Shown: positions 11,574-22,928 of the stretch, one piece after another | How positions within the stretch are numbered: the first letter of the stretch is position 1 | How the letters are laid out: every line of letters begins with the position of its first letter | Source: Thereva unica | Lineage: Eukaryota; Arthropoda; Insecta; Diptera; Therevidae | DNA: 64,000 nucleotides | NCBI GenBank assembly: GCA_949987705.1 | Contig: OX465283.1 | Span: 93,917,813-93,981,812 of the forward strand | Direction of reading: 5' to 3' | Made by a program: the position numbers and the translations under genes | Notes under the pieces: model-generated | The model's input: the letters and a program-made list of their open reading frames with translations, nothing else | The model's database searches: none | What the model was told of the DNA's origin: nothing

Positions 11574-11766
11574 CAGGCCCTATCAGAACCTCAAATATAC
11601 AGTGTACTGCAAATTTAAGACATGATATGAACATGCAGCACTCTGCGTTGCTTGTCATTTTACCAGCCTCAGCCAATTGAAATACTTTTGATTGCAGCGT
11701 GCTGCATTTTTATTTTATACCCTAATTTACTGCACGCTGCCAATTTTGATGTTCTGATACGGCCTG
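11574..11766. mobile_element. Short inverted-repeat element
   Basis: 193 bp bounded by CAGGCCCTATCAGAAC and the inverted CAGGCCGTATCAGAAC. Flanks show no clear duplication. It abuts copy 2 of the duplicated block. Confidence 0.5.
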
Positions 11767-11950
11767 CGAACGATATAGGTGAAGGGGTAAAGGCTATAAA
11801 GGGCAAGCATTGCAACTGCAATCCTTTAGCTATTAAGTTTATTATTATATGGGCATATGAAAATTCGTAGCCAAAGTCCATTCACAATGTCCATGGGTGA
11901 GGAGGTTTTTACCCAGAGGCTATGGAGGGAAATAAATTATTATCCTAGTT
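11765..11950 (+). repeat. Dispersed duplicated block, copy 2
   Basis: Uninterrupted relative of 10081-10710, useful as an empty-site reference for the 10375-10622 MITE. Confidence 0.5.
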
Positions 11951-12126
11951 TTCAGCTAAAGCCGGCTCTAAACGATGCTATGAGCACTTTCCAACGTTGG
12001 ACGTTTGATGGTAGAACGCATCGTGTGGCCGCTACTCGAACTACGAATGTCCAATGCCAAGCGTCCAACGATGGTGTTTGGACAGGTTCGGAGTGTTGTC
12101 ACTCAAACGTTGGAAGCGTTGAAGCT

Positions 12127-13362
12127 GTATTTGCCGATACATTAATGTCCTTAGTATGAAACTCTTCTTATAATATTTCTATTACCCTAACCCACTCAAT
12201 TTAATTGCGTAACAACTAAAAGAAGAAGCTAAGGAAGTGAACAGAATTTGGAAGTGATGTTTATTTCAGTAGTGGCAAAGGAAGTAGAATGAATCTACCG
12301 GCATACCGTCAAAATGAGTCTACGCAACGCCTGGAATTCCTCATTGTGACAGAGGACATAGCCGATGTCCTTTTGGATTGCCGGAGATTAGCCGAGCAAA
12401 CTGCTGCACTGTAACCTACAGCTAAAGGCACGGCTAAGAGCAACGAACGTCTTAGACTATAATGGTAAGATCGTTTGATCTACTGACTAAAGTGGAGGAG
12501 AAGCTAAATTCCTCAATCAGAAGCTAAGGCGGAAATGAACAAGAAAGAAGTGAGTTGGGCTTAGAAGTACCAGTAGTATTATCAGGTAAATAAATGCTGA
12601 TCCAGCTTTGCGACGCATATTAAGCTTAACATTCATTACGTTTTGGTAGAAAATTAGCCAGTCCTAAGAGAATTTCATGAGGCATCTTAAGCCCATCTTA
12701 AGAAAATTGTAATTAGGCCTAATGACCCAACTAGTTGGTGATTTTAGTTAGGATTAGAATACGGTATAACCGACAGCCTTGAGCGTGTCCGCATCATAAT
12801 GCTTGCACCTTCCAACGCACGAAAATAGAAAGAATCCAATAAAATATTTGTGTAGAAATTAAAAATTTGTCTTAAAATCACGCCAAAGAAGTATAACTTC
12901 TAATGCGTGTACATAAGTACACACACTTACTGTTTTTTTTTTAATTATTTTCATTTTAGGGTTGAGAAATATTTTGGATTATTATAGTAAAATTATGCTT
13001 TATTTATGCTAATTATGATGAATAAACTGGCTTGGTTGAGCAGGATTTTTACATGTATTAAAAAGCTCTGCTCAATACATATAAAGATAAATTTACTTTA
13101 TTCATTCGGCATGCGCGCATCCCTTCCCAAATTATTTTGAGTTTTTTCTGCGTTTCTTGTCGTTTTAACTTAAAAGAGAAATGATAGAACAAAATTTAAA
13201 AAACTTGGCATCGAGGTGTGCAGAATTGTTCAAATATTTTGTGTCACGGAGTTTGAAAACATCTCTCTTACATTCATTTTATAATCGTGTCCTACCCAAC
13301 ACTCTAGTCCTTAAACGAAGCATAGCTTTTGGTTTTCAGTTCAACGGATGTCGTTGAATGAG
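12127..13362. other. Stretch without recognised genes
   Basis: The only recognisable part is 12643-12724, which resembles the right end of the MITE at 14078-14635 (shared CCTAAGAGAATTTSAYGARG-like text and GGSCTAATGAC). The rest is unassigned AT-rich sequence. Confidence 0.45.
12643..12724. repeat. Solo end of the 14078-14635 MITE family
   Basis: Aligns with 14556-14637 over about 80 bp, including TTAAGAAAATTGTAATTAG against the TTAAGATCATTATAGTTAG terminus. The matching left end was not found, so this is a partial copy. Confidence 0.5.
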
Positions 13363-13365
13363 TAA

Positions 13366-13819
13366 AGGCCCAATTACAATGACCGGATTAGAGCGGAACA
13401 GAATCGGATTGAACTGTCAAAGTGGTTTTCCAAGCATGCGTTTTCTATTTAACCGATTCCAATGAACGGATTCAAACGCATTTGACCGCATCTGTGCCGG
13501 ATTCGTTTTAGTTTGTTTAGAAATCGCCGGATTGAGCTGTCAAAATTTTGGTAAACAAAAGCTGTGAATGTTTAAGGTTTTATTTTTTTTGATTTGTTAT
13601 GTTTTTAAAAATGTTTTCGGACGAGCAGTTAATCGCAGAAGTGAAAGATTATGAAATACTGTACAACAAGGCAAAGAGTGGATATAAAAATTCCAAGATT
13701 AAATTTGACGTTTAAATGCGAACTGATCCGTTCATTGTAATCAGTGCAGTTTCCTATCCGTTGTGATGCGTTCTTTTGACATTTCAATCCGCGTAGATCC
13801 GCTCATTGTAATTGGGCCT
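13366..13819. mobile_element. PIF/Harbinger-type element with TAA duplication, carrying a MADF scrap
   Basis: 454 bp with exact terminal inverted repeats AGGCCCAATTACAATGA and TAA on both sides (13363-13365, 13820-13822). It contains the short coding remnant at 13611-13715, so it probably arose by internal deletion of a larger element that encoded a DNA-binding protein. Confidence 0.8.
13611..13715 (+). pseudogene. N-terminal fragment of a MADF-like DNA-binding protein
   Basis: 34 codons from an ATG. After MFSDEQ comes LIAEVKDYEILYNKAKS, followed by a KNSKIK stretch, matching the first helix and turn of MADF (Myb/SANT-like) domains, which begin with a hydrophobic 'LI..V...P.LY....' pattern. 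The usual tryptophan-containing continuation is missing and a stop follows. Myb/SANT- or MADF-like proteins are the known second gene of PIF/Harbinger transposons, which fits the TAA duplication of the enclosing element. It is too short to fold as a full domain. The identification is by pattern and could be coincidence, though the element context supports it. Confidence 0.55.
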
Positions 13820-14077
13820 TAAGACGTAAATTCTGTGCTCCATGTCACTTTTTCGCTCCACAAGTATTGAATTAATTTTTGTTTATTTTATCAGTTTATT
13901 TGTAATATAATATAATTACCCCCATTTGCCACGTCGGACAAACCGAGAATTGTCCCCCCGAAAGCGTCGCCGAAAAACTTCCTTCTTCACATAACTCGTC
14001 TTTGCCGCTTTGGAAGCGAGTTTTTTAATAAAAATTGATGCGCTTTTCACTGTTTTATGGCTAGGCAAAAATCAATA

Positions 14078-14635
14078 GCCCTAACTTTAATGGTCTTAAG
14101 ATACCTTAAGATTTTTTACGCTCCTATTAAATGTCATAATACCAACTATAATGGCCTTAAGCAATCTTTCGTTAACTTTTCCAATCTTTCGTCAAGTCTT
14201 TAATGTACGAGCGTACAAATCTTAAGCAATCATAAGAAAAGTGTAATTTTCTTTAGTGTTTCTAGTTGCAAAAACCGTTTTTTTGCAAAATGGATAATTT
14301 GGAGTTATTAAATAATTTGGCGTTATTAGTGAAATTGGTAGAAGATGTGAAAAAAATATAAAGAAAACCTAGATCATGTTGAGTAAGAAAAATAAATAGA
14401 GACAATAAAAAAACAGTTTTGAACTAATTCAATCAGTTCTTCATTAAAACTATTGTTAATTTCCATTTTTTTAATTTATTGGACGCTTTCCCAGACTCGA
14501 TTTGTTTACCTTTTACAAATGTCAAAACGTCTTAAGGCTATTATAGCTGGGCTTACGATTTGACAGATAATTAACCAGTCTTAAAAGAATTTGACGAAGA
14601 ATCTTATGACGTCTTAAGATCATTATAGTTAGGGC
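14078..14635. mobile_element. MITE with TA duplication, containing a related MITE
   Basis: 558 bp, termini GCCCTAACTTTAATGG and GCCCTAACTATAATG (inverted), TA at 14076-14077 and 14636-14637. Inside, near 14141-14552, a second pair of inverted ends carries the same CTATAATRGCCTTAAG motif, indicating that a relative inserted into it. Confidence 0.65.
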
Positions 14636-14712
14636 TAATGACGTTTGCGAATCCATGAAAACCTTCAACGAATATCTCGACTCCACCGAACTACGTCTTA
14701 CTGTACGTCTAA

Positions 14713-15220
14713 TGCTGCGTACACACCGGCCCAACGAAGGCCAACAACGACATTCGACGTTGGCTACCGAACGTTCGTTCGCGTTCGGAGATACGTCCAT
14801 AAGCATTTGTTGGTTTAGCAAACGTTCGATGGGACGGGTATTCGGTTTAATTGCATCGAAGGGTGCTATGGATGACGACAAAGAAATCATTATATCTAGT
14901 TTCATATACCTTAACGAAACATGCTTCAATTTAATTTTCCTAAATGCCACTAAAAATATCTTTTCTATAAAATGCAACAAAATCCATAAACGTCACATTC
15001 TTAAAATTTCGGCCTTCGAGCCTGTCAATCGTTGGTTAAACTTCGATTCCACACCATATTCGCTCAAATGGCTTGTTTCCTTTGATGTTACCGCCACGCT
15101 ACGGGTTGCAAGCGAACGCCAACGAATCTTCGTTGGCTTTCGCTAAACCGTCCACACAGAACCAACGAACGTCATCGAATCCCATTCGTTGGCCTTCGTT
15201 GGCCCGGTGTGTACGCGGCA
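14713..15220. mobile_element. PIF/Harbinger-type MITE with TAA duplication
   Basis: 508 bp with inverted termini TGCTGCGTACACACCGG and TGCCGCGTACACACCGG, and many CCAACGAAGGCCAACGA-like subterminal motifs on both sides. TAA at 14710-14712 and 15221-15223. The long frames on both strands here are by-products of the palindrome and are not genes. Confidence 0.8.
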
Positions 15221-15223
15221 TAA

Positions 15224-15855
15224 CTAGGAGTCTAAAGTTCTCACTTGAAAACAAATTTTAAGCAGCTGAACTTTCTGATGGCCTTCGGATTATCAACTCC
15301 CAGCTGGCTGATAATAACTATAATGGAGATAATGGACTCAGAGGCTCAGCGACATCATTATTCGGAGCATTCCGGCGAATTCTGTTGACTCACCCTCTAA
15401 GATTGTCTCCAACCAGAATGGACTGATTGTGTCAAATTTTCTGGACAGTGTTAGATGAAAGCTTCAAGCTTTGAAAGCTTACAAAAAATTAAAATAGCTG
15501 ACTTCCCAGTTCCCGTTAAAGAAAGCCTTACCGCGGAAAACAGCGCTTCAACTTCAAAATCCTGACCATTAACCTTCCAAGTTGTCTACATTTACCTAGT
15601 TTATAGCTACTCCCAAAATAATTCGAATTATGGATCATCCAAAATTGTTTACCCTATAAACGAGGTAATTCGTATTATGGCTTAAACCGAAAAGTTTCGG
15701 CTTAAGCCATAGTTATAAGAATGTATTTGTAAGAGCCCGATTTGTAAGAAATACCCGTTTGTACCCTAATTCGAAATTTCGACTTAACTTTGAGTTAAAT
15801 CGATTTAATTTTTCTGCTATAAACTTGGTAATTGATTATAGAGTAAGAAGATATG
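15224..15855. other. Stretch without recognised genes
   Basis: Only a near-perfect 36-bp palindrome (15676-15711) stands out. Confidence 0.4.
15676..15711. repeat. 36-bp near-perfect palindrome
   Basis: Arms TATGGCTTAAACCGAAA and TTTCGGCTTAAGCCATA form a hairpin with almost no loop. It may be a tiny foldback element; a regulatory role cannot be inferred. Confidence 0.55.
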
Positions 15856-15857
15856 TA

Positions 15858-16291
15858 CCCCGTTTATGACTAGGTTGAAAAGTTGAGTCGAGGTTGAGTT
15901 GAAATATAGACCACCGTATATGATGTCGAGTTGAGTTCACTTTAGGTTCAAATAGAGTTGAACTGATATCAAAACATAACCACAAATTTTTGTGTGAAAC
16001 TCTCATTTATAGATACGAAAATATTCAGAACGAAATAATTTTTTGTTCCTGTGCCCGAAAAAACGCCGAACACAAAACTAAAGCTGAAAACGGACTTCAC
16101 GGATGGTAAAAAACAAATCAAATGTCACTTCAACCCAATTTCAACTCAACCCGCGAATATGAAGCGAAATATGAACTCGATCCAGGTAGGAGAGCTGAGT
16201 TGGGTTGAGTGGACCCAGTTTCAACTCGACATCCGTTTATGACTTGGTTGAATCCAGGTTGAACCTGGGTTGAACCTAGTCATAAACGGGG
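15858..16291. mobile_element. MITE with TA duplication
   Basis: 434 bp with exact inverted termini CCCCGTTTATGACTAGG, flanked by TA (15856-15857, 16292-16293). Subterminal regions repeat TTGARTTGRGTTSAA motifs. Non-coding. Confidence 0.75.
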
Positions 16292-16293
16292 TA

Positions 16294-18186
16294 ATGGACA
16301 AACATCTTTCAGGTTAGGTTAGGTTGTAGGCGATAGTTACACTGATTCAATTTTTAGGGCTGCCAATTTCTGTTGTAAACCTCTAAAATTAATGGGAATG
16401 GGTTTTTAACTTTAGTTTAATAATATTATTTCTTTATTAGTACATAATAATCATAAAATAGACAATTTTTTTAATTTTGTTATTTTTTAGTAAAACATAA
16501 GGCGCGGCGCGCGGGTTTGCGCCTGAATTTAAAAAAGCATTTCAAACCCTTGACGCATGTTGGAAGAAACATCAAAAGTTTCAGATCTAAAAATAGATCC
16601 TTTTGCTTTGTTTGGAAGGGGGCGGGTGGGCTAAAAAATGAAGATTTCTTGGTCGGTGACTGAGATTTTATTTATCAATGAAGAAATTAAAGCATGGGGA
16701 GAGAGATGCGAATGTAATCGTGTTTTTTTTTCATTCTGAGAAAAACGAAATAGGTTTTTTTTTGTACAAAAATTCTAGTTTTTATGTATTGATTCGATTA
16801 TTACTTATAGAGAAAATTTATGTCATTAGTTTGGTTTAACCATTTTAAAATATAAATTTAAATATATTTATTTACAATAATATAAAACAATAGAAAAATC
16901 TGAATTTTCGTTTAAAACTCTACTTCATATTTCTAAAAGGAGGTAGTCGAATCAATGAAATTAGAACAGTTCCGATTTGGAAAGATTTTTTAAATGTTTG
17001 TATTAAGAGTAATTGTTTGTTTTATCAGTCCCCATCGTCCTTCGCTCTGGAAGCAACAACAAAAGGGTAGAGCCCTACTCCAAGAATGTGGTAAAGGTTG
17101 GGGTGGTAGAGTGTTTGGGGCTTACATTCCCGAGTCAAAGTTGTTGCTGAAATAACTGCTATTTTTAATAAAATTACCTACTTGTGAAAAAGTAATTTTT
17201 ACAAAAATTCAACTCTGAATAACCTTTTAAAGGGTGACCAACGGCTAAATCCAAAGGAAAAGCGTTCAGGTCAACCTCCCTTGCAACCCCTTTCCCCTGT
17301 GCAGGTGGGGTGATTTAGTAAATAATTACCCAAAATTCTAAGTATTTTGGTACATTATGCTCATGTATATATCCCACTCCACCACCCCTTCATAAAACCC
17401 TCTCGCTTACTTCTGATAGCATCAAATTATAAAATTTAATGAAAATTATGTAATTGGAAGTAAAAATACTTAAAATTAGTAAAAGCAAACCAGTCTGGAA
17501 TAGTTATTCAACTAGAAACCTGCCGTAAAACCCCATGATTAGTGACCTGGTCGAGGGACTACAAAACTTTACTTGTTTTGTGATGACAAAAATATTACAA
17601 ACAAGTTGGAGTTCTTGATGTTCAGGTTTCAACGAGAGTCAATATTAAAGAAGAAAGTTCTAGATGTAGACATATTGTGTAGCTATAAGCATGCTTGGGA
17701 CGACCAGCTTTAATGAGAGAGCATGGTATTAGTACTAGAAAAAACAGACGAAGAAAACTCTAGAATATAAAACTCTAGTATGTATAAATTAGCCGATAAT
17801 TGAAAGACTCATGATATTCAATATCACCGCCGTTGGAATTGTGCGCATAAATATTCCGACGACATTGTCCGAGCAGGCATTCCGTCGGCTATTTCACTCA
17901 AACATCAAAGTAAAACGGACAAAAGCCTCTTTTTTGTGGACCCCCCATTAAACACCAAATCTACAATATTCTTATTCATTTTTAGCATTTTCATTGGTTT
18001 ATAAGTAAAATATTTATTAAATGCTTGTCGTTTTATTAAAAGTTGATTGAGTGGATAGAAAAGCCGCCCCTCTTTAAAACTACATATATATTTGCAGAAA
18101 CTGGAGAGTAGAGTTATACGTGCAGAGGAAAAGGTGGAACATTCGACGAGTTCTGTGAAACTGTAAAATTAATTTACATCTTTGGT
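16294..18186. other. Long AT-rich stretch without recognised genes
   Basis: No terminal repeats, RNA genes or coding domains were found. A short TTAGG-like run lies near 16311. A weak hAT-dimerisation-like pattern near 17840-17900 was not strong enough to call. Confidence 0.45.
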
Positions 18187-18416
18187 TTGAGAGCTCTGTT
18201 TCTGGTACGGCGTTCCCCACCTGATAGCTTTCTAATATCCATTAATGATTTGCTCTCAATCCGCTCCAACCCACGTCACAATTTTGCCGATGACACTAAG
18301 GGTTACTCCTACGCTTTCGTCAATGTAAGACAAGCACGGATCAGATCTTGTCTTCTAGAACGTGAGCTTTTATCCCTTTAAAAACTTGTACCATCCTTCC
18401 GTTTATCTCAGTGAGC

Positions 18417-18574
18417 AAAGGCAATCCACTAAGGCAAACGAACATTTGCTCGCGGGTCAAATGGCGTCACCAATAAAGTGCATATTGCAGCTGTGCATAT
18501 CTGAAACATCATGTTTTTAGGACATTATGACGTCAAAAGCCTGCGAGCAAATGCCTTGGGGGATTGTTACCTTT
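18417..18574. mobile_element. Small inverted-repeat element 1 in the dead RT
   Basis: About 158 bp: AAAGGCAATCC on the left and AAAGGTAACAATCC inverted on the right, with ATTTGCTCGC shared subterminally. Target duplication unclear. Confidence 0.5.
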
Positions 18575-18586
18575 AAGGGATAAATA

Positions 18587-18689
18587 CACAAGCGCTCCAT
18601 TCGACGAAGCTATGCCAAAACAATAAAAAAATCAAGTGCCTGCTGATTGTTGTTGTTTTGGCGTGCCGTGGTCGGATGGAGCGCTCGTG
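18587..18689. mobile_element. Small inverted-repeat element 2 in the dead RT
   Basis: 103 bp with termini CACAAGCGCTCCATTCGAC and CACGAGCGCTCCATCCGAC (inverted), and inner TGCCAAAACAA pairing with TTGTTTTGGC. Confidence 0.55.
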
Positions 18690-18725
18690 CCTTGGGGCCT
18701 TTTGACATATTTTATCTTCAGGGGT

Positions 18726-18890
18726 CCTATTCTCTATTACAATATTGTTAAATCCGATCTGAAAACAAAACAGTAAAAATTTGCCAATTCTATTAAATTT
18801 TTATGTTAATGAATGCCAATATTGTAATAAAAGAATACTGTTTCGGCTAATTTCGTTAAAAATATGACAATATTGTAATAGAGAATAAGG
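18726..18890. mobile_element. Small inverted-repeat element 3 in the dead RT
   Basis: 165 bp with TATTCTCTATTACAATATTG at the left and its inverted match ending GAGAATAAGG at the right. Confidence 0.6.
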
Positions 18891-19290
18891 CCGAGATACA
18901 TATATGTATGATGGAGTAATCACATTTCAAATCGCCAAACAAGCTAATCAATGCTTGAGATTCCTCAAAAGATGCAAATCCCTCCTTCAGCCAGCTGCAA
19001 TCTGCAAGTCCTACATTCCGCCTTGAATATAACTCGTACATCTGGGCGGACACCCCAAAAACAAGTTTGGCTAGGCTGAATAAGGTGCAAAACGAGGAAG
19101 GTGCATTGGCGATAGCACACTTCTGCTCCTCTATAAACCCTTCAATCCACGGTAGGAATGTAGCAGCCCACTTTTATCGTTTTTACCTACACGCTTCTTT
19201 TTTCCCAAAACTAGCCAACTCGGCCATTCCCGGCCCTCTACGTACCTCCCCCTCGATAATAAATAGAACACACAGTCGGTGTTGTTGAGC

Positions 19291-19766
19291 CCAAATCAGC
19301 AAAACAACAAACGCAAAGTTCATCGACATCTATTCACGCACCATCCAGACTAACCTAAACTTACTAGGAGACATTGCGACCTTATTTGAAGGACATAACG
19401 TGCTAACGGTAAAAAGAGTTGGACTTGACCATGCGACATAAATAAAATAAAAAATAAAAATTATTTCACTTCTCTTAATAGTAATACAATTATCCGTAAA
19501 AATTTCAAAATTCTACGAACTAAATTACCTAAGAAAAAAATCTAAAAATTTGTCATTCAAAATTCGTATAAAAAAAATAAAATAATCCCGGAAAACCCAT
19601 TTCAATTTTTTCAACATAATAAAAAACAATTGATGCCAGATTTCCCATTAAAATTATCTCGCCCATTCATTTCATTTCCTCATTGTCAAATTTCACCCAT
19701 CGTCCATAAAATCATCATTTTTTCATCCTCCTTACTAGTTCAGTAAATATGTAGGTACTTTTTCTT
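19291..19766. other. AT-rich spacer
   Basis: Lies between the RT remnant and the long-inverted-repeat element. Nothing recognised. Confidence 0.4.
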
Positions 19767-20288
19767 TGCGAAAAATACCGCACGCGATTTTTTTTACCAA
19801 ATGTTTTTATATATTTTTATGAGCTTAAATTCAAAATGGCGTCATCCCCACCCTTATGCTTCACTTACAATGAAGGGAAACGCGTTTAATTCTATATCTC
19901 AGAAACTATGCGTTTTACGACAAAAATGTATAAATCTTTTTTGTAGATAAATAAGTGATTTAACTTTTTGGTTCAGAATTTTTGTTTTGTAAATTCAATA
20001 TGTTCGGAGTTATAGTGCTTCAAACTTTATGTATCACTTTCTTTGCACTGTATTTCGTTAACGGTTAGCCCGCTATAATAAAATCCTTCCTAAGACTTAT
20101 AGAACACACGATTATCTATAATTTTTGCTTTTATAATTTTTACATAGGGCTAATATTTCACGAGTTATAGCGCTTTAAATGTCGCAAAACGTAAATTCAA
20201 AAAAATTTCCCAATATCTTTTTCTCTCCACTTGTCATTTCAAAACTGATTATATCACATCATTGCCCACATTTGTTGCCTTTACTTTT

Positions 20289-21464
20289 GACATGAATATG
20301 TCTTATCCCTGGAGTCTATTCAAAAGAATGTGCGGAACGGAAGTCGTCACATTACTGACTCATTTTGTTTTTGTTTTGCTTTGTTTATTCTTTCGTCGTC
20401 ATTGGGTGGACTTTTTTTGTTCAATCGCTGCGAGTTCTTTTTCCAAGAGTGAGAAAAAGTGTCGAGGATTTTTTACTTTGTGTGCGTTTTTTTAAACAGC
20501 TTATTGGGCCCATCCACGGGCCAACTAGTTGCCCAAACTGAGTTGTGTAAAAAGTTGTTGTTTTGCCACAAACGCTTCAACTGAGTTGATATTTCAACTG
20601 TCAATTCGATATTTTCTAGGCAATTTGAAATTTAAATGTAATTGTAGAAAACCCACGATTAAGTTTTATAATAATAAAAATTGGAGAAAGATGATTTTTT
20701 AGATTAATTATAATTTTTTTTAATTATTAATATAAATATTTATATTTTTTAAAATATAAATTAAATTATAAAAGTATAAATTATGAAAATAATTTAATAT
20801 TATGTGAACTTTCATAATTTAATTTAAAAATAATGCAAAATAAACTTATCAAAAATATATTCTTCGAATTCAAGCTTAATTCATCCAAGTAGTTCGCCAA
20901 ACTGCAATACACACAGTGCAACTAGTTGCCCAAACTCTAGGCCCCGCCCCATAAAATTAAAAGATTTTGATTTATCCCAACTGAAACCCCTACTGTCAAA
21001 TCAGTTTGCCAACTGCCCCACACACGATGCGATTCAGTGAGAACACAACTCAGTTTGGACAACTAGTTGGCCTGTGGATGGGCTCCATTAGAAAAGGTGT
21101 GCTTGAGTCGTCCGTCGCGCGATATTTTAGTGTTTTCGAAGCGGGGCGGAATCAGAGTCGATATCAGGGAATTTTCTTACTACGCAGTTTGCGGATTGAG
21201 TGTGGTGCGGTGGCCGTGCGTTTAGAATTTTTGCAAAAGCACATTTTTTTTATTTTGTACGATTTCGTTTCGTGTGTTTGTATTCTGTTACATTGTGGAA
21301 AAAGGATAAGGTGGTTGAAGGGTATGTATTGAAACGAGACAGATATATATTGTTGTGTGCATTCCTTTCGACCCCTCCAGGGGCTCTTTCCAATAAGAAC
21401 AAGAAGGTGATTTCCAATTAGAACAATAAACAAATAGACCCCAGGGATAAGACATATTCATGTC
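20289..21464. mobile_element. 1.18 kb composite element, copy A
   Basis: Bounded by inverted GACATGAATATGTCTTATCC and a matching GACATGAATATGTC end near 21464; the outermost 14 bases are themselves palindromic. It sits in the left arm of the 19767-23678 element and itself contains a TTA-flanked MITE (20504-21087). A second copy in reverse orientation, carrying the same MITE, lies at 39343-40411. ORFs inside have no recognisable domains. Confidence 0.65.
20504..21087. mobile_element. MITE with TTA duplication inside the composite element
   Basis: 584 bp. Termini TTGGGCCCATCCAC and TGGAGCCCATCCAC (inverted), then GGCCAACTAGTTG and CAAACTGAGTTGTGT on both sides. TTA at 20501-20503 and 21088-21090. 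The centre is almost pure AT. PIF/Harbinger-type by duplication. Confidence 0.7.
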
Positions 21465-22197
21465 TACTGTGCCATCGTGAAGCCATGGCACTTCCCGTCT
21501 TTTTTCTATAAAGTTGATATTTATGGATTTATTACACCTCAAAATTTGATTAAAAATGTTTTTTTGCAAATATCTACGGGGTTGAGGGGGTTTTCATTTA
21601 CTTATGTCATTCTTGGGCTCTGTCGGCTACATTATGGCTGGCAGTGGTCTAGAAGATGTCTTTAAAATTGTATACGCTTCCAATAGCGTTGAAAAGATAA
21701 TGGTCGGCCATGCATATTCCAGAGCAATATGAGCTCACTTCCTTACTCATTTGGCTCTAGCTAAAAAAAATGAATTGTACTGAATTCACTGATTGTGAAC
21801 GTGACGCAATGGATTTCGCCGTTAATAATTTTGATAGGTCTGCCGTTCTTCAGGCAGAGATAGATATAGATGTGCAACAAGCTTATATGAAATTCGATGA
21901 ATAATTGAAAGAAATCGAAAATTTTTTTTTCTTCAGAAAAAACCGCACAAAATGCACAAAAAAGGATGAAATAATTGTTTGTAATTCTTAACATTAATCC
22001 AATCAGAATGGATCTAGAAAGAAGAATCACTTTTGAAGACGGTGCTAACACCTGTGGGTGATGTATTAAGGACATAGGCCTAACAAATAAATGAAAACAA
22101 TTCCCGAAGCAAGAGTTAGTGCAATCAAAGTCAACTACTACCTGGCACCGTCTTGGAAATTTGGAAATGTTGCAAACAATCGCTCTCTCTCTTTCTT

Positions 22198-22928
22198 CAC
22201 GCTTTCAGTGGTTGTGACACAACGTTTTCAATATACGGCATGGAGAAAGCAAAAGTTTTATCCATTTTTCAAAAAAAACCACAACTCATAAATTCAGTAG
22301 AATTGTTTAAAGAAAAAAAAAAAAAATAGATCCAGATATGCTTGCTGAAGCTGGAGAGTGTTTCTTTATTGAGCTGTATGGAGGTAGCTCGTCAGAAACC
22401 AATATTAATTCACTTAGATTCAAATGTTTTGGAAAATCGGCTACAAAAACCAAAGTGAACTTATCAGCTCTGCCTCCAACTAAACATGCTGAGACTTCAC
22501 TCATTTCGAGTATATCATCAAGTGCAAACTTGGTTTGATAGTTATCAAGAGCCGGAGGAATGGGGCTGGAAGCGAACAAGATTTGGCTTAAAACAAGTCC
22601 CATTGACAATTGCTCCGGCACCAGCAAATTTATTAAAATTAATATCTTGCAAATGTAGGAAAAATTGTGGCGGTTCCTGTGGATGCCGCAAGGCCGGTCT
22701 CAAATGTACCATAATTTGCTCAACTGCAGTGGAAGAAATTGCGAAAATGTGACGAAGGATACAAAATTCCTTGAAGACAATGAAATAAATTAGAACATTT
22801 GCGAGTTTTCAAGTCTCCCAGATATATCATTCGACGAAGACAATGTCAAGTCATTAGATGGCAGCTTCATTTGTCTATCCGATTGTCAACCGAGAACCGA
22901 CATCTTCGAAACATATGACGCTAAATAA
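22198..22928 (+). pseudogene. Decayed gene for an SGCDT / CXC-like Cys-rich protein
   Basis: Read in successive frames, the translation gives HAFSGCDTTFSIYG, then EAGECFFIELYGG, LHSFRVYHQVQTWF, PEEWGW, APAPANLLKLISC, and a cysteine cluster CKCRKNCGGSCGCRKAGLKC with a later NCSGRNCEN. I recognise this order from a family of uncharacterised insect and cnidarian proteins; the cluster resembles CXC (tesmin/TSO1-like) zinc-binding domains. Frame changes occur in the A-run near 22315, near 22495 and near 22730, and an in-frame TAG precedes a last acidic stretch that ends at 22928. The N-terminal part of the family is not visible. It lies between the inverted arms of the 19767-23678 element and is its probable cargo or own gene. 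Its function is unknown. Confidence 0.65.

Larger units (their letters stand above)
18187..19290 (+). pseudogene. Decayed non-LTR reverse transcriptase, split by small elements
   Basis: At 18187-18381 the translation contains ISINDLLSIRSNPRHNFADD, a form of the palm motif with the catalytic F-A-D-D. The C-terminal thumb region reappears at 18950-19290: QANQCLRFLKRCK, YNSYIWADTPKTSLARL, then GRNVAAHFYRFY. Between them, 18417-18890 is occupied by three small inverted-repeat elements. Several stops and frame changes are present and no start is preserved. It is the RT of a LINE whose clade I cannot fix from so little; the FADD form is seen in several insect LINE lineages. Confidence 0.65.

Noticed and set aside
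14522..15146. Overlapping frames of 152 and 163 codons on opposite strands
   Set aside because: They span the ends of a TAA-flanked MITE and read through its palindromic repeats. No domain.
17820..17930. hAT dimerisation-domain remnant (INIPTTLSEQAFRRL)
   Set aside because: The pattern resembles 'IPaTSapsERvFS', but the spacing is wrong and no other transposase motif is nearby.
21006..21332. 108-codon frame, with a near-identical partner at 39420-39746 (reverse)
   Set aside because: Its duplication follows the duplicated composite element, and it starts inside the nested MITE. No domain or codon signal.
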